From UM-FILTER-38-24 sp041663205 (GTDB lineage: Bacteria > Patescibacteriota > Gracilibacteria > UBA1369 > LOWO2-01-FULL-3), in the NCBI GenBank assembly GCA_041663205.1, contig JBAZQZ010000003.1, forward strand, positions 1-64,000: a stretch of DNA of 64,000 nucleotides. Reading direction: 5' to 3'. This document shows positions 16,997-24,751 of the stretch, piece by piece. Position numbers and translations under genes: made by a program. How positions within the stretch are numbered: the stretch's first letter is position 1; the number at the start of each line of letters is the position of its first letter. Below the pieces are notes generated by a model, which worked only from the letters and a program-made list of their open reading frames with translations, did not search any database and was not told where the DNA came from.

Positions 16997-18734
16997 CAGA
17001 TGTCTTTATTTTTGGCTTGTTTGTGAGGATTTTCCATGCTCCTGTAAAAACTATATAAACAGTGATTGCGAATAAAATTATGCTTGCGTCGAGTTCCAAA
17101 ATTTCTGTGAAGTTCAAAAAGTTTGAGAAAAATTTGAAGAAAACAAAAATGTACAGGAGCATCATAGAGGCTGTTGCTGACAGAATCAGATAGAGTTTTT
17201 TCTTCGGATTTTCAAAATTGAATGCGCTGATTACTTGAATTATTGCGAGTAAAACGAATGTTACCGTTGCTGCTCTGATGTGCGAGGGAGAGGTAGGAGT
17301 GACTTTTTCGAAAAACACCCAGCCGTCGCGCATGAGGTTTATTATGTATACTCCGGAGATTATTATGCCTGTCAAAATGCCTTGTATAACGGAAGATTTT
17401 AGGATTGCTTTGAATGTTTTTTTATTTTGTTCCTCTGCTTTTTCAGAAATAATTGATAATTCCAGGATTAAATTTATCGTCAGGTCCAATAAAATTATCG
17501 AGGAAAAGGAAACGGGGGATTGTGTGTTTAAAATTATTGCTGTGATAATTGCGATGAATTCCGCTATTTTGCATGAAAGTGCGTGTCTCAGAAATCTCGA
17601 ATAATTCTTGTTCAGCGATTTTTCTTTTTGGATTTGCAGTGGAATTTCTTTTAAAAGTTCTATGTTCGTTTCTTCTATGATTGCTGTTTTTTCTCCTATG
17701 TCCGCGAAAATTCGGGCCAGTCTTTCTTTGTCGTCCTTGTCTAGTTCCGTGAAAATAAAATCTTTTTCCTTGTTCTCGATCATCTTTATTATTTTTATAT
17801 CTTGGAGTTGTTTTAGATATGAGCCGGGGATTGATTCGAAATAGGAGTGGTTTATGAGTCCCATTTCTTTTCCGATCGCGATGGCTTTTTTGTCTTTTGT
17901 TTCGGTTAATATGTATGTTTTAAGTCCGAGTTTTTGTGTTTCCTCTATGGCCGGGATAATGTCTTTGTTTAGAGGTTCCGTGAGTCCTATGATTCCTAAA
18001 AATGTCATTTCTCTTTCCACGAAGTTTTCTTCGTAGTTTGTAAGTTTTTTTATCGGTAACGCTTTTGAAGCGAATGCTATTACTTTTTGTCCGTTTTTAT
18101 ACAGTGTTTCGATTTTTTTTCTGAGTCTTCTTCTGTCGTTTTGCGACATTTCGATTTTTTTGCCGTTTTCATAGAGGCGCGTGCATTTCTCGATAATTTT
18201 CCATGCATTTCCTTTTGAAAATGCGAAAATTTCTTTGGTGGTTATTGATTGAATTATCGCGGTGGAAACTTTTTTTTCCGGATGATTCTTTATTCTTTGG
18301 ACTAAATCATATTCGCTTCTAAATCTTTCTTTGTTTAATCCGGCCATGAAAAAATAATGACTGATCAGTGTTTCCAAATCGTGAAGGTATTCAAAGTGAC
18401 AAAAATTTATCGCAATCGCCATTTGCTGCACGACCGGGTTTTCTTTTAGTTCAAGCCTTTTTATCAGTGTTTCCTCGTGGTTTTCCAGATCTTCCATTTT
18501 TGCAAAATCTTCATTTTCGGAGGGGCTTAATTTGAATTTATCAAAATATATTGTTCGAATTTTTAAATTTGTTCGTGTCAAAACTCCGGGAATGTTCATG
18601 AGAATCGTTGTGATGTTCCCAAGGTTTTTATTGTGTGATGCGAATATGTTTGCGACCTTTGCCAAGGCAATAATACTTAATGGCAGTGATGCAAAAATCA
18701 GCGCGAGTATTATTTCAAGTGTTGGTTTTTCCAT
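16983..18734 (-). CDS. P-type ATPase-like protein lacking catalytic motifs (probable pseudoenzyme)
   Basis: The 583-aa product aligns by eye with the C-terminal two-thirds of a P-type cation ATPase, starting at the M4 helix (residues 5-28, SLPLSIIALAKV). The phosphorylation motif DKTGTLT is replaced by NIPGVLT (residues 47-53), so the aspartate is lost. The TGD motif reads TET (277-279), and the TGDGxND hinge is replaced by IEETNIEL (353-360). Still recognisable are a nucleotide-domain-like KGNAWKIIEKC, VIAFASKAL, FLGIIGLTEP and about five or six C-terminal membrane helices from residue 388 on. The actuator domain and M1-M3 are absent, and upstream is trmD (25-bp overlap), so no missing half lies nearby. 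The frame is intact over 1.75 kb, which argues for a retained non-catalytic role. Transport is unlikely. Confidence 0.7.
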   Translation of the reverse strand: MEKPTLEIILALIFASLPLSIIALAKVANIFASHNKNLGNITTILMNIPGVLTRTNLKIRTIYFDKFKLSPSENEDFAKMEDLENHEETLIKRLELKENPVVQQMAIAINFCHFEYLHDLETLISHYFFMAGLNKERFRSEYDLVQRIKNHPEKKVSTAIIQSITTKEIFAFSKGNAWKIIEKCTRLYENGKKIEMSQNDRRRLRKKIETLYKNGQKVIAFASKALPIKKLTNYEENFVEREMTFLGIIGLTEPLNKDIIPAIEETQKLGLKTYILTETKDKKAIAIGKEMGLINHSYFESIPGSYLKQLQDIKIIKMIENKEKDFIFTELDKDDKERLARIFADIGEKTAIIEETNIELLKEIPLQIQKEKSLNKNYSRFLRHALSCKIAEFIAIITAIILNTQSPVSFSSIILLDLTINLILELSIISEKAEEQNKKTFKAILKSSVIQGILTGIIISGVYIINLMRDGWVFFEKVTPTSPSHIRAATVTFVLLAIIQVISAFNFENPKKKLYLILSATASMMLLYIFVFFKFFSNFLNFTEILELDASIILFAITVYIVFTGAWKILTNKPKIKTSDEPK

Positions 18735-19366
18735 TTTTCTATTTCTTTATGATTGCCCGAAAAAAGTACATCAGGGACTTTTTTCTTTTTAAATACTCGT
18801 GGACGAGTGTAAAGAGGATACTCTTTTTTTCTTTTTAACGCTTTTGAAAATGAGTCATTCAGGTGTGATTCTTCTTTCCCTAAAACGCCTGGTACAAGCC
18901 GTGAAACACAGTCTACGAAAGTCATCGCCGGGATTTCTCCGCCCGTTAAAATATATTTTCCTATCGAAATTTCTTCGTCGACGATCATTTCTATTATGCG
19001 TTCGTCGATGCCTTCGTATCGCCCGCAAAGGAGGATGAATCCGGATTTCGGTTTGTTTTCTTGTGCGTATTTTTCCGCTTTTTGCTGTGTCAGTATGTCT
19101 CCGCGAGGGGAGAAGTATACCACGCGTCCTTTGTTGAGCTTTTTGACGGCTTTAATTGCGTCGTAGAGTGGTTGGGGGGTCATAACCATTCCTGCGCCGC
19201 CTCCGTATGGGATATCGTCGACTTTTTTGTGTGATTGTTTGGAATAATCTCTGATATCGTGGACGTGTATTTCGATGAGTTTTTTTGCTTGTGCTCTTTT
19301 CAAAATACTTTGATCCAAATATGAATCAAAGATTTTAGGAAAAATTGTGAGTATGTCGAATCGCAT
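18710..19366 (-). CDS. trmD: tRNA (guanine-N1)-methyltransferase
   Basis: TrmD methylates G37 of tRNAs to prevent frameshifting. The sequence has MRFDILTIFPKIFDSYL, DIRDYSKQSHKKVDDIPYGGGAGM, the knotted SAM-site LLCGRYEGIDERI, and IGKYILTGGEIPAM, with YTRPRVF toward the C-terminus. The 218-aa length is slightly short but normal for compact genomes. The ATG at 19364-19366 is certain from family alignment. A 13-bp inverted copy of its start region lies at 19612-19624, on the far side of the nested palindrome. In other genomes trmD often follows rpsP-rimM, but here it follows rpsI. Confidence 0.95.
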   Translation of the reverse strand: MRFDILTIFPKIFDSYLDQSILKRAQAKKLIEIHVHDIRDYSKQSHKKVDDIPYGGGAGMVMTPQPLYDAIKAVKKLNKGRVVYFSPRGDILTQQKAEKYAQENKPKSGFILLCGRYEGIDERIIEMIVDEEISIGKYILTGGEIPAMTFVDCVSRLVPGVLGKEESHLNDSFSKALKRKKEYPLYTRPRVFKKKKVPDVLFSGNHKEIEKWKNQHLK

Positions 19367-19624
19367 GGTTGTATTTTAGCATGTTTTGCATAAAATTCTA
19401 TTATGTAACGATTTGCGTTCTATTTAGTTTTAGTTGAGAGAGAAACATATAGCTTAAAAACTCGTGTTTCTTTTGTCTAATTCCAGAATATATCTAAAGT
19501 TAAACTCAAATCGTTTTTAAGCTATATGTTTCTCTCTCAACACAAGAATATAAATATAAGAAGCACGAGTTACATAATAGAATTTTATGCAAAACGATCA
19601 AAGTAAAATTAATGCGATTCGACA
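19354..19624. repeat. Nested inverted-repeat element between rpsI and trmD
   Basis: Three nested inverted pairs are seen. The outermost is 13 bp (19354-19366 with 19612-19624) and includes the trmD start codon. Next is a perfect 27-bp pair, 19383-19409 (begins GTTTTGCATAAAA, ends GTAAC) with 19569-19595. Inside is a perfect 29-bp pair, 19433-19461 (begins GTTGAGAGAG, ends AAAAAC) with 19513-19541. The spacer at 410-432 resembles the reverse complement of the loop end near 490-512, and the loop start near 462-488 resembles the reverse complement of 542-568, so these shorter pairings cross the 29-bp stem. No ORF fits here. It could be a MITE-like insertion, a structured leader of trmD or a recombination site. 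Confidence 0.85.
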
Positions 19625-19628
19625 AAGT

Positions 19629-20147
19629 TTAACGTTTGCTGAACTGTGGTCCTTTGCGAGCTCTCTTTAAGCCGAATTTCTTTCTTTCTTTCATTCTTGA
19701 GTCGCGTGTAAGCAGTCCTGCTTTCTTTAGTGTCGGGCGTAGAGTCGGGTCTGAAGCGAGCAGAGCCTTTGCTATTCCGTGTCTTAGGGCCTCGGCTTGT
19801 GAGTTTACTCCTCCTCCTTCCAAAACCGCTATAACGTCAAATTTTTGATCCATGCCGACAAGTTTGAATGGAGATTTTATCAAACCTATCAATGTTTTTA
19901 CCGCGAAGTATTCAGCGGCTTTTTTGTCATTTACAGTTATTGCTCCTGCGCCTTTGTATATGCGAACTCTTGCAATTGATGTTTTTCTTTTTCCGTTTGC
20001 GTAAAAATATCTTCCGCCCGGAGTTGCCGGAGCCATTTCTAAGGCATCTTCAACCACTTTCTTTACGGAAGCGGTTTTTTTCTGTGCCACTTTTTTTGGT
20101 ACAGATTTTTTTTCTTTTGTGATTGTTGTTTTCTTTGTTGTTGGCAT
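19629..20147 (-). CDS. rpsI: 30S ribosomal protein S9
   Basis: S9 (uS9) sits in the 30S head with its C-terminal tail at the P site. The family core begins near residue 45 with FYANGKRKTSIARVRIYKG and ends with SRMKERKKFGLKRARKGPQFSKR-type sequence, including the conserved KARK-like tail and terminal KR. The first 40 or so residues are a Lys/Thr/Val-rich extension not found in E. coli S9, taking the protein to 172 aa. It follows rplM, the usual pairing. The nested palindrome starts just after its stop. Confidence 0.93.
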   Translation of the reverse strand: MPTTKKTTITKEKKSVPKKVAQKKTASVKKVVEDALEMAPATPGGRYFYANGKRKTSIARVRIYKGAGAITVNDKKAAEYFAVKTLIGLIKSPFKLVGMDQKFDVIAVLEGGGVNSQAEALRHGIAKALLASDPTLRPTLKKAGLLTRDSRMKERKKFGLKRARKGPQFSKR

Positions 20148-20159
20148 GAATTATTTTTT

Positions 20160-20597
20160 TTAGACTTCTAAAGTTATTGGCTGCTGTGAAGCATGTGGAT
20201 GTTTTTCATCAGCGTACAGTTTTAGTTTTTTGATGACCACGTCTCTTAATTTGTTTACAGGGAGCATTCCTCTAATCGCAAGTTTCAAGATTTCCGTAGG
20301 TTTTTTTACCAAAAGATCTTTTGCAACTATTGTTTTCAGTCCTCCCGGAAAACCTGAATGTTTGTAATATTTTTTCTTGTTTTCTTTTCCGGCCGTGAAT
20401 GCGATTTTCCCCGCGTTGATAACAATTACGAAATCTCCGCAGTCCATGTGAGGCGAGAAAATCGGCTTGTCCTTGCCTCTCAACAGGTTAGCGATTTTTG
20501 TCGAGATTCTTCCCGGGACTTTGTCTTTTGCGTCGATGATGTACCATTTTCTTTCTATTTCGCTCGGTTTCGCTATATGTGTTTTTTGTGTAATCAT
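20160..20597 (-). CDS. rplM: 50S ribosomal protein L13
   Basis: L13 (uL13) is an early-assembly 50S protein. Key motifs are WYIIDAKDKVPGRISTKIANLLRGKDKP, of which the DAKDKVPGR stretch is the hallmark, FVIVINAGKIAFTAGK, KKYYKHSGFPGG and the C-terminal AIRGMLPVNKLRD. The 145-aa length is typical. It lies between rplQ and rpsI, and the rplM-rpsI order is widely conserved. Confidence 0.95.
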   Translation of the reverse strand: MITQKTHIAKPSEIERKWYIIDAKDKVPGRISTKIANLLRGKDKPIFSPHMDCGDFVIVINAGKIAFTAGKENKKKYYKHSGFPGGLKTIVAKDLLVKKPTEILKLAIRGMLPVNKLRDVVIKKLKLYADEKHPHASQQPITLEV

Positions 20598-20610
20598 TTT
20601 CTTGTAAAGT

Positions 20611-20964
20611 TTATACTAATTCTAATTGAACTACGGGAGCATTATCTCCGCTTCTGTATCCCAAATGTGTGATTCTTGTGTATCCTCCTTTTCGTTCTTT
20701 GTATTTTTCAACAAGTACATCGAAAATCTTTTTTGAGCTGTTTTCGTGTTGTAGCAATGATTCGATTTGTCTGATTGCTTGTAGCTTGGGACCTTTTTTG
20801 GCTATTTCAATCAATCTTTCCACGAACGGTTGAACAGCGTTTGCTTTTGCAGATGTTGTTTTAATCTTGTCGTAGATTATCACCGACATTGCAAGGTTTC
20901 TCATAAGAGAGGTTTTGTGGTCTTGGTCTGTGCCTAGTTTTACTTTTTTAACGTTGTGCCTCAT
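20611..20964 (-). CDS. rplQ: 50S ribosomal protein L17
   Basis: L17 (bL17) lies near the peptide exit tunnel. The N-terminus reads MRHNVKKVKLGTDQDHKTSLMRNLA, matching the family (RH..KL.R...HR.ALLRNL), with the conserved RITHLGYRSGDNAPVVQLEL at the end. The 117-aa length is normal. It follows rpoA, as in most bacteria. Confidence 0.95.
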   Translation of the reverse strand: MRHNVKKVKLGTDQDHKTSLMRNLAMSVIIYDKIKTTSAKANAVQPFVERLIEIAKKGPKLQAIRQIESLLQHENSSKKIFDVLVEKYKERKGGYTRITHLGYRSGDNAPVVQLELV

Positions 20965-21000
20965 ATTAGTGTTAGTTGGGCGATTATATTAGTAGGAAAT

Positions 21001-21975
21001 TTATTCTTCTGCAAGAGAAAGTCCTTTTTTCTCCAAAGCGTCGGCGACTTCAGTCAAAGCCTTTTTCCCGAAACCTCTTAGATTTGTAAGTTTGCTTTCC
21101 GTGCATTTTGATAATTGTTCGATAGATCCGATTCCTCCGTTTATAAGCGCATTAAGAGTTCTTGGAGAGAATCCAAGAATTTCTATCGGAGTGTATGATT
21201 CTTGTGTCGGCTTGTTTGCTTCTTCTTGTTTTTCTTTTTCAAGAATTGATTTGATGTCTGACATGTAATCTCCTTCCACCATAATATTTTCAACATTGAA
21301 AAGGTTGAAATATGACTGAAGAAGGTTTGAAGAAAATTTCAGCGCATCTTCAGGGGAAATTGATCCGTTTGTTTTAATTTCAAGAGTTAATTTGTCCAAG
21401 TTTGTCATTTGTCCGACACGAGTTGCTTCCACGTCGTAACGAACTTTTTTGACAGGGGAGTACATAGCGTCGACCAAAACTATTTGTGCGTCTGTTTCTG
21501 TTTTTTGTCTTGTTGTCGCAGGGCTGTATCCGACGCCTTTTTCAACAACAATTTCTATTTTCAAATTTGCGCCTTTTTCGAGCGTGGCGATGTATAAATC
21601 AGGATTTAGAATTTCAACATCCGAAGAACATTTGATGTCTTTTGCGTGGATTGCGCCGGCTTTGCTTACGTCCAATGTGATTACTGTCGGTTCTTTTGAT
21701 GTCTTGCTTAAGTCAAGGAGTTTCAGATTTAGAGTTATGTCCATTACGCTTTCTTTTACTCCTTTTACTGTTGTGTACTCGTGATTTACGCCTGAAATTT
21801 TTATTCCCGTAACACATGCTCCCGGAAGAGATGACAATAAAGCTCTTCTCAAAGCATTTCCAAGTGTCACTCCGTAACCCGTAGGGAGAGGTCCAACTAC
21901 GAAAACTGTGTGATTTTCACCGATATTCTCCGTTTTTATTTTGGGAATACCGATTTCTTCTTGGATTATGTGCAT
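21001..21975 (-). CDS. rpoA: RNA polymerase alpha subunit
   Basis: Alpha dimerises to nucleate RNA polymerase assembly. The N-terminal domain shows VGPLPTGYGVTLGNALRRALLSSLPGACVTGIK (hallmark GNALRRALLSS), KGVGYSPA and the dimer-side VEATRVGQMTNLDKL. After a Thr/Glu linker near residue 250 comes a complete C-terminal domain with LGFSPRTLNALINGGIGSIEQL and LTNLRGFGKKALTEV, the part that contacts UP elements and activators. The 324-aa length is standard. It sits between rpsD and rplQ in the alpha operon. Confidence 0.97.
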   Translation of the reverse strand: MHIIQEEIGIPKIKTENIGENHTVFVVGPLPTGYGVTLGNALRRALLSSLPGACVTGIKISGVNHEYTTVKGVKESVMDITLNLKLLDLSKTSKEPTVITLDVSKAGAIHAKDIKCSSDVEILNPDLYIATLEKGANLKIEIVVEKGVGYSPATTRQKTETDAQIVLVDAMYSPVKKVRYDVEATRVGQMTNLDKLTLEIKTNGSISPEDALKFSSNLLQSYFNLFNVENIMVEGDYMSDIKSILEKEKQEEANKPTQESYTPIEILGFSPRTLNALINGGIGSIEQLSKCTESKLTNLRGFGKKALTEVADALEKKGLSLAEE

Positions 21976-21993
21976 TTGAAAATATGTTATGTT

Positions 21994-22608
21994 TTATTTT
22001 GAGTAAAACTCTGTAATTAGTTGGTTGTCTATCGCTTGCTCTATATCGTCTTTGTCAGGGAGCGCGATGATTTCGCCGCTCAGGCCTTTTGCGTCCATTT
22101 TAATCCATTTTGCAGGTTTCCATTTTCTCTTGTCGAGATTTTCAAAAAGTTTTGAGCTTTTTTTGTTTTCCGCAATTTCAAATTTGTCTCCTATCTTTAT
22201 TTGAATTGAAGGAACCGTGACTTTTTTTCCATTAAGTTTAACAAGTCCGTGCGCCGCAAGTTGTCTTCCTTGAGGGCGTGTTGTTGCGATTCCCGCTCTG
22301 TATAGAACATTGTCCAATCTTTGTTCGAGAAGTTTCATGAATTTCACACCTGTCGCTTCACTGCTCTTTGATGCCACTTTGAAGTAATTCGAGAATTGTT
22401 TTTCGCTTACTCCGTACATGAATCTCGCTTTTTGCTTTTCTTGAAGATGCTTGTTGTATTCCGATATTTGCGAGAAACGTTTTTGTCCGTGTTGACCCGG
22501 TTTATAGCCTTTTTTCTGGAAAGCTTTCAATTTGCTTCCAGCATTGGTAAAAAGCATTGTTCCAAGTCTTCTTGATAGTCTGGTTACTGCACCTGTGTAT
22601 CGTGACAT
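21994..22608 (-). CDS. rpsD: 30S ribosomal protein S4
   Basis: S4 (uS4) starts 30S body assembly and often represses its own operon. The sequence begins MSRYTGAVTRLSRRLG, has KGYKPGQHGQKR, the S4 RNA-binding domain LEQRLDNVLYRAGIATTRPQGRQLAAHGLVKLNGKKV (hallmark RLDNVLYR) and ends in a short tail. No zinc-type Cys pattern is present at the N-terminus. The 204-aa length is normal. It follows rpsK. Confidence 0.96.
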   Translation of the reverse strand: MSRYTGAVTRLSRRLGTMLFTNAGSKLKAFQKKGYKPGQHGQKRFSQISEYNKHLQEKQKARFMYGVSEKQFSNYFKVASKSSEATGVKFMKLLEQRLDNVLYRAGIATTRPQGRQLAAHGLVKLNGKKVTVPSIQIKIGDKFEIAENKKSSKLFENLDKRKWKPAKWIKMDAKGLSGEIIALPDKDDIEQAIDNQLITEFYSK

Positions 22609-22644
22609 AGAAATAGATTATTAACAAAATAGATTAAGTGTGAT

Positions 22645-23139
22645 TTATACTCTTCTGGATTTCTTTTTTCGGCATCCGTTGTGAGCGAATGGGGTTGTGT
22701 CGTTTATAGAAATCAGTTCAAGTCCTTTGTTTACAAGTCCTCTTACCGCTTGGTCTCTTCCCGTTCCGACTCCTTTTACAAAAACACGAATGCGCTCGAG
22801 TCCGAAGGCTCTTGCTTTGTCGGTTGCGTTTTCGGCGGCGATTTGTGCGGCATAAGGGGTCGCTTTCCTTGCTCCTTTAAATCCTGATGAACCGGACGAA
22901 GCCCATGCTATCACGTTTCCGTTTTCCTCCGTTATTGTGATGATAGTATTGTTATAGGAGGCTTGCACATACGCATGTCCGACTTGTACGAGTCTGCGTT
23001 TTGCTTTTGTTTTTTTCACCTTCGCGCCTTTTTTTGAATCGTCTTTCGAGTTTTCCTGTGTGGCCTCAGGTGCGTCTTTCAAGTTCTCTTTTGGAGCTTC
23101 CGTGGAAGCGTCCACTTTTTTTTCTTTTGTGTCTGCCAT
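22645..23139 (-). CDS. rpsK: 30S ribosomal protein S11
   Basis: S11 (uS11) forms part of the 30S platform near the E site. The core from about residue 52 has GHAYVQASYNNTIITITEENGNVIAWASSGSSGFKGARKATPYAAQ (hallmark GFKGARKSTP-like) and ends with NDTTPFAHNGCRKKKSRRV. About 45 extra Lys/Glu/Asp-rich residues precede the core, making 164 aa against about 129 in E. coli. It is in the alpha operon after rpsM. Confidence 0.96.
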   Translation of the reverse strand: MADTKEKKVDASTEAPKENLKDAPEATQENSKDDSKKGAKVKKTKAKRRLVQVGHAYVQASYNNTIITITEENGNVIAWASSGSSGFKGARKATPYAAQIAAENATDKARAFGLERIRVFVKGVGTGRDQAVRGLVNKGLELISINDTTPFAHNGCRKKKSRRV

Positions 23140-23151
23140 TATATTAGATTA

Positions 23152-23526
23152 TTACTTGGTTACTACTTTTTTGTTTGCAACTGTCTTCCTCTTTCCTTTT
23201 CTTGTTCTGCAGTTGTATTTCGTGTGCTGACCTCTTACAGGAAGTCCTTTTTTGTGTCTGAATCCTTTATATGATCCGATTTCTTGCATGTGCTTGATGT
23301 CCATTGCGATTTTTCTGCGAAGATCTCCCTCAACGGTAAATTTCACAAGAATATCGCGGACTTTTGCCAACTGCGGCTCGGAGAGCTCTTCGACTTTTGT
23401 GTTTTTGTCGACTTTCGCTTCGTCCAGAATTTTTGCGCTAAGGCGTCTGCCTACTCCGTAAACGGCGGTAAGCCCCGCTTCGATTCTTTTGTCTTTAGGT
23501 AAGTTTACACCTGCTATACGTGCCAT
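23152..23526 (-). CDS. rpsM: 30S ribosomal protein S13
   Basis: S13 (uS13) binds the 30S head and bridges to the 50S subunit. It begins MARIAGVNLPKDKRIEAGLTAVYGVGRRLSAKIL, with the family hallmark ARIAGV.LP..KR, and ends in the conserved RGLPVRGQ-like stretch (here KGLPVRGQHTKYNCRTRKGKR) and a basic tail. The 124-aa length is normal. It lies between rpmJ and rpsK. Confidence 0.96.
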   Translation of the reverse strand: MARIAGVNLPKDKRIEAGLTAVYGVGRRLSAKILDEAKVDKNTKVEELSEPQLAKVRDILVKFTVEGDLRRKIAMDIKHMQEIGSYKGFRHKKGLPVRGQHTKYNCRTRKGKRKTVANKKVVTK

Positions 23527-23543
23527 ATGTGTTTATAAGTTAA

Positions 23544-23657
23544 TTATCCTTGTCTTTGCTTGTGTTTCTTAAGTGAACAAATCACTCTGACTACTCCTTT
23601 TCTTCGTATAACCTGACATTTCTGACATATTTTTTTTACCGATGATCGTACTTTCAT
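23544..23657 (-). CDS. rpmJ: 50S ribosomal protein L36
   Basis: This 37-aa ORF reads MKVRSSVKKICQKCQVIRRK and continues with GVVRVICSLKKHKQRQG before TAA. It has the L36 (bL36) layout with Cys11, Cys14, Cys27 and His32 as the zinc ligands. It lies 17 bp upstream of rpsM and just after infA, its usual place. Confidence 0.95.
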   Translation of the reverse strand: MKVRSSVKKICQKCQVIRRKGVVRVICSLKKHKQRQG

Positions 23658-23667
23658 GTTTTTAGGT

Positions 23668-23898
23668 TTATTTGTGTCTGTAAGTAATTCTGCCTTTTGT
23701 AAGGTCGTAAGTGCTTAATTCGATGGTCACTTTGTCTCCAGGGAGAATTTTTATGAAATTCATTCGCATTTTCCCTGATAGATGGGCGTTAATCACCATT
23801 CCTTTGTACATTTCGTCGATTAATTCGACTTTGAATACAGTATTTGGAAGGGGTTCAATAACCCTTCCCATCACTTCAATTGTATCCTCTTTGCTCAT
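23668..23898 (-). CDS. infA: Translation initiation factor IF-1
   Basis: IF-1 occupies the A site during initiation. The 76-aa protein is a single OB fold: SKEDTIEVMGRVIEPLPNTVFKVEL, INAHLSGKMRMNFIKILPGDKV and VELSPYD-like IELSTYDLTKGRITYRHK, all matching the family. It begins a transcription unit with rpmJ and the alpha operon, with a promoter 45 nt upstream. Confidence 0.96.
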   Translation of the reverse strand: MSKEDTIEVMGRVIEPLPNTVFKVELIDEMYKGMVINAHLSGKMRMNFIKILPGDKVTIELSTYDLTKGRITYRHK

Positions 23899-23942
23899 GT
23901 GTATGCCCTTTTTTTATGCTTTTTTTCGTGCAAAGCGGTAGG

Positions 23943-23971
23943 ATTTTACATGAGAAAAACTATCTATGCAA
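23943..23971 (-). promoter_or_regulatory. Promoter of infA and the alpha operon
   Basis: On the minus strand a TTGCAT -35 box (23966-23971) is followed 17 nt later by a TAAAAT -10 box (23943-23948), about 45 nt before the infA start. The sequence just upstream of the -35 (about 23964-23989) resembles the 27-bp arm of the element near trmD. Confidence 0.65.
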
Positions 23972-23996
23972 TAGAATTTGTAGCAAAACTATAAAT

Positions 23997-24749
23997 CTAT
24001 TGTGTTGTTAAAATTTCGTTACCGTTTTCGGTGATTAATATAGTGTTTTCCTCTTGTACTGCGCAAGATCTATCTTTGGTAATTATGGTCCAATTGTCCT
24101 TTAGCGTGATAATTTCGCTTGCACTGATTGAAAAAATAGGTTCTATTGCTATTGTCATACCTGGTTTTAGTGTCGGGCCTTTGGTTCCGTCCCAATAATT
24201 CAGGATTGTTGGTTCTTCGTGTAATCCTCTCCCGACTCCGTGGCCGGTGAGGTCTTTTACCACTTTAAATCCCGCTTTTTTGATTGTTTCTTCTATCACT
24301 ATGCTTAATTCGCTGACGTGATTACCTGGTTGTGCCATCATTATTGCATTGTCCAAAGCCATTTTCGCGGTTTTGATAAGTCGGATTTTTTCTTTCGAAG
24401 TGTTTCCGATTGTGATTGATCTTGCGGCGTCGGTGTAAAATCCTTTGTATAAAACTCCGCAATCGATTGTGAGTAGGTCGCCGTCTTTTAATATTTCGTC
24501 TTTTTTAGGGATCCCGTGGACGACAACTTCGTTTATGGCTGTGCAAAGGGTTGCGGGGAATCCGTGAAAACCTTTGAAGCCGGGGAACATGCCTTTTGAG
24601 CGGATGAAATTTTCGGCTACGGCATCGAGTTCGTATGTCGAAACTCCGATTTTTGCGTACTTTAGGACTTCGTCCAAAGTTTGGGCGAGGACTTTTCCGC
24701 CTGCGCGCATTATTTCAATTTCTTCCGGAGTTTTGATTGGGATGTTCAT
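23997..24749 (-). CDS. map: Methionine aminopeptidase type I
   Basis: Map removes the initiator methionine from new proteins. The 250-aa product has IKTPEEIEIMRAGG near the start, then the metal-site pattern: TAINEVVVHGIPKK (His), LTIDCGVLYKGFYTDAARS (two Asp), LTGHGVGRGLHEEPTI (His, Glu) and AIEPIFS (Glu). The frame is open for 69 codons upstream, but that part is Arg-rich shadow of adk, so the ATG at 24749 is used. It lies 2 bp after adk. Confidence 0.96.
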   Translation of the reverse strand: MNIPIKTPEEIEIMRAGGKVLAQTLDEVLKYAKIGVSTYELDAVAENFIRSKGMFPGFKGFHGFPATLCTAINEVVVHGIPKKDEILKDGDLLTIDCGVLYKGFYTDAARSITIGNTSKEKIRLIKTAKMALDNAIMMAQPGNHVSELSIVIEETIKKAGFKVVKDLTGHGVGRGLHEEPTILNYWDGTKGPTLKPGMTIAIEPIFSISASEIITLKDNWTIITKDRSCAVQEENTILITENGNEILTTQ

Positions 24750-24751
24750 TT

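Noticed and set aside
19383..19595. CRISPR-like repeats of 27-29 bp beginning GTT and ending AAC
   Set aside because: Each repeat occurs only as one inverted pair, there is no array of direct repeats with unique spacers, and no cas genes are in the window.
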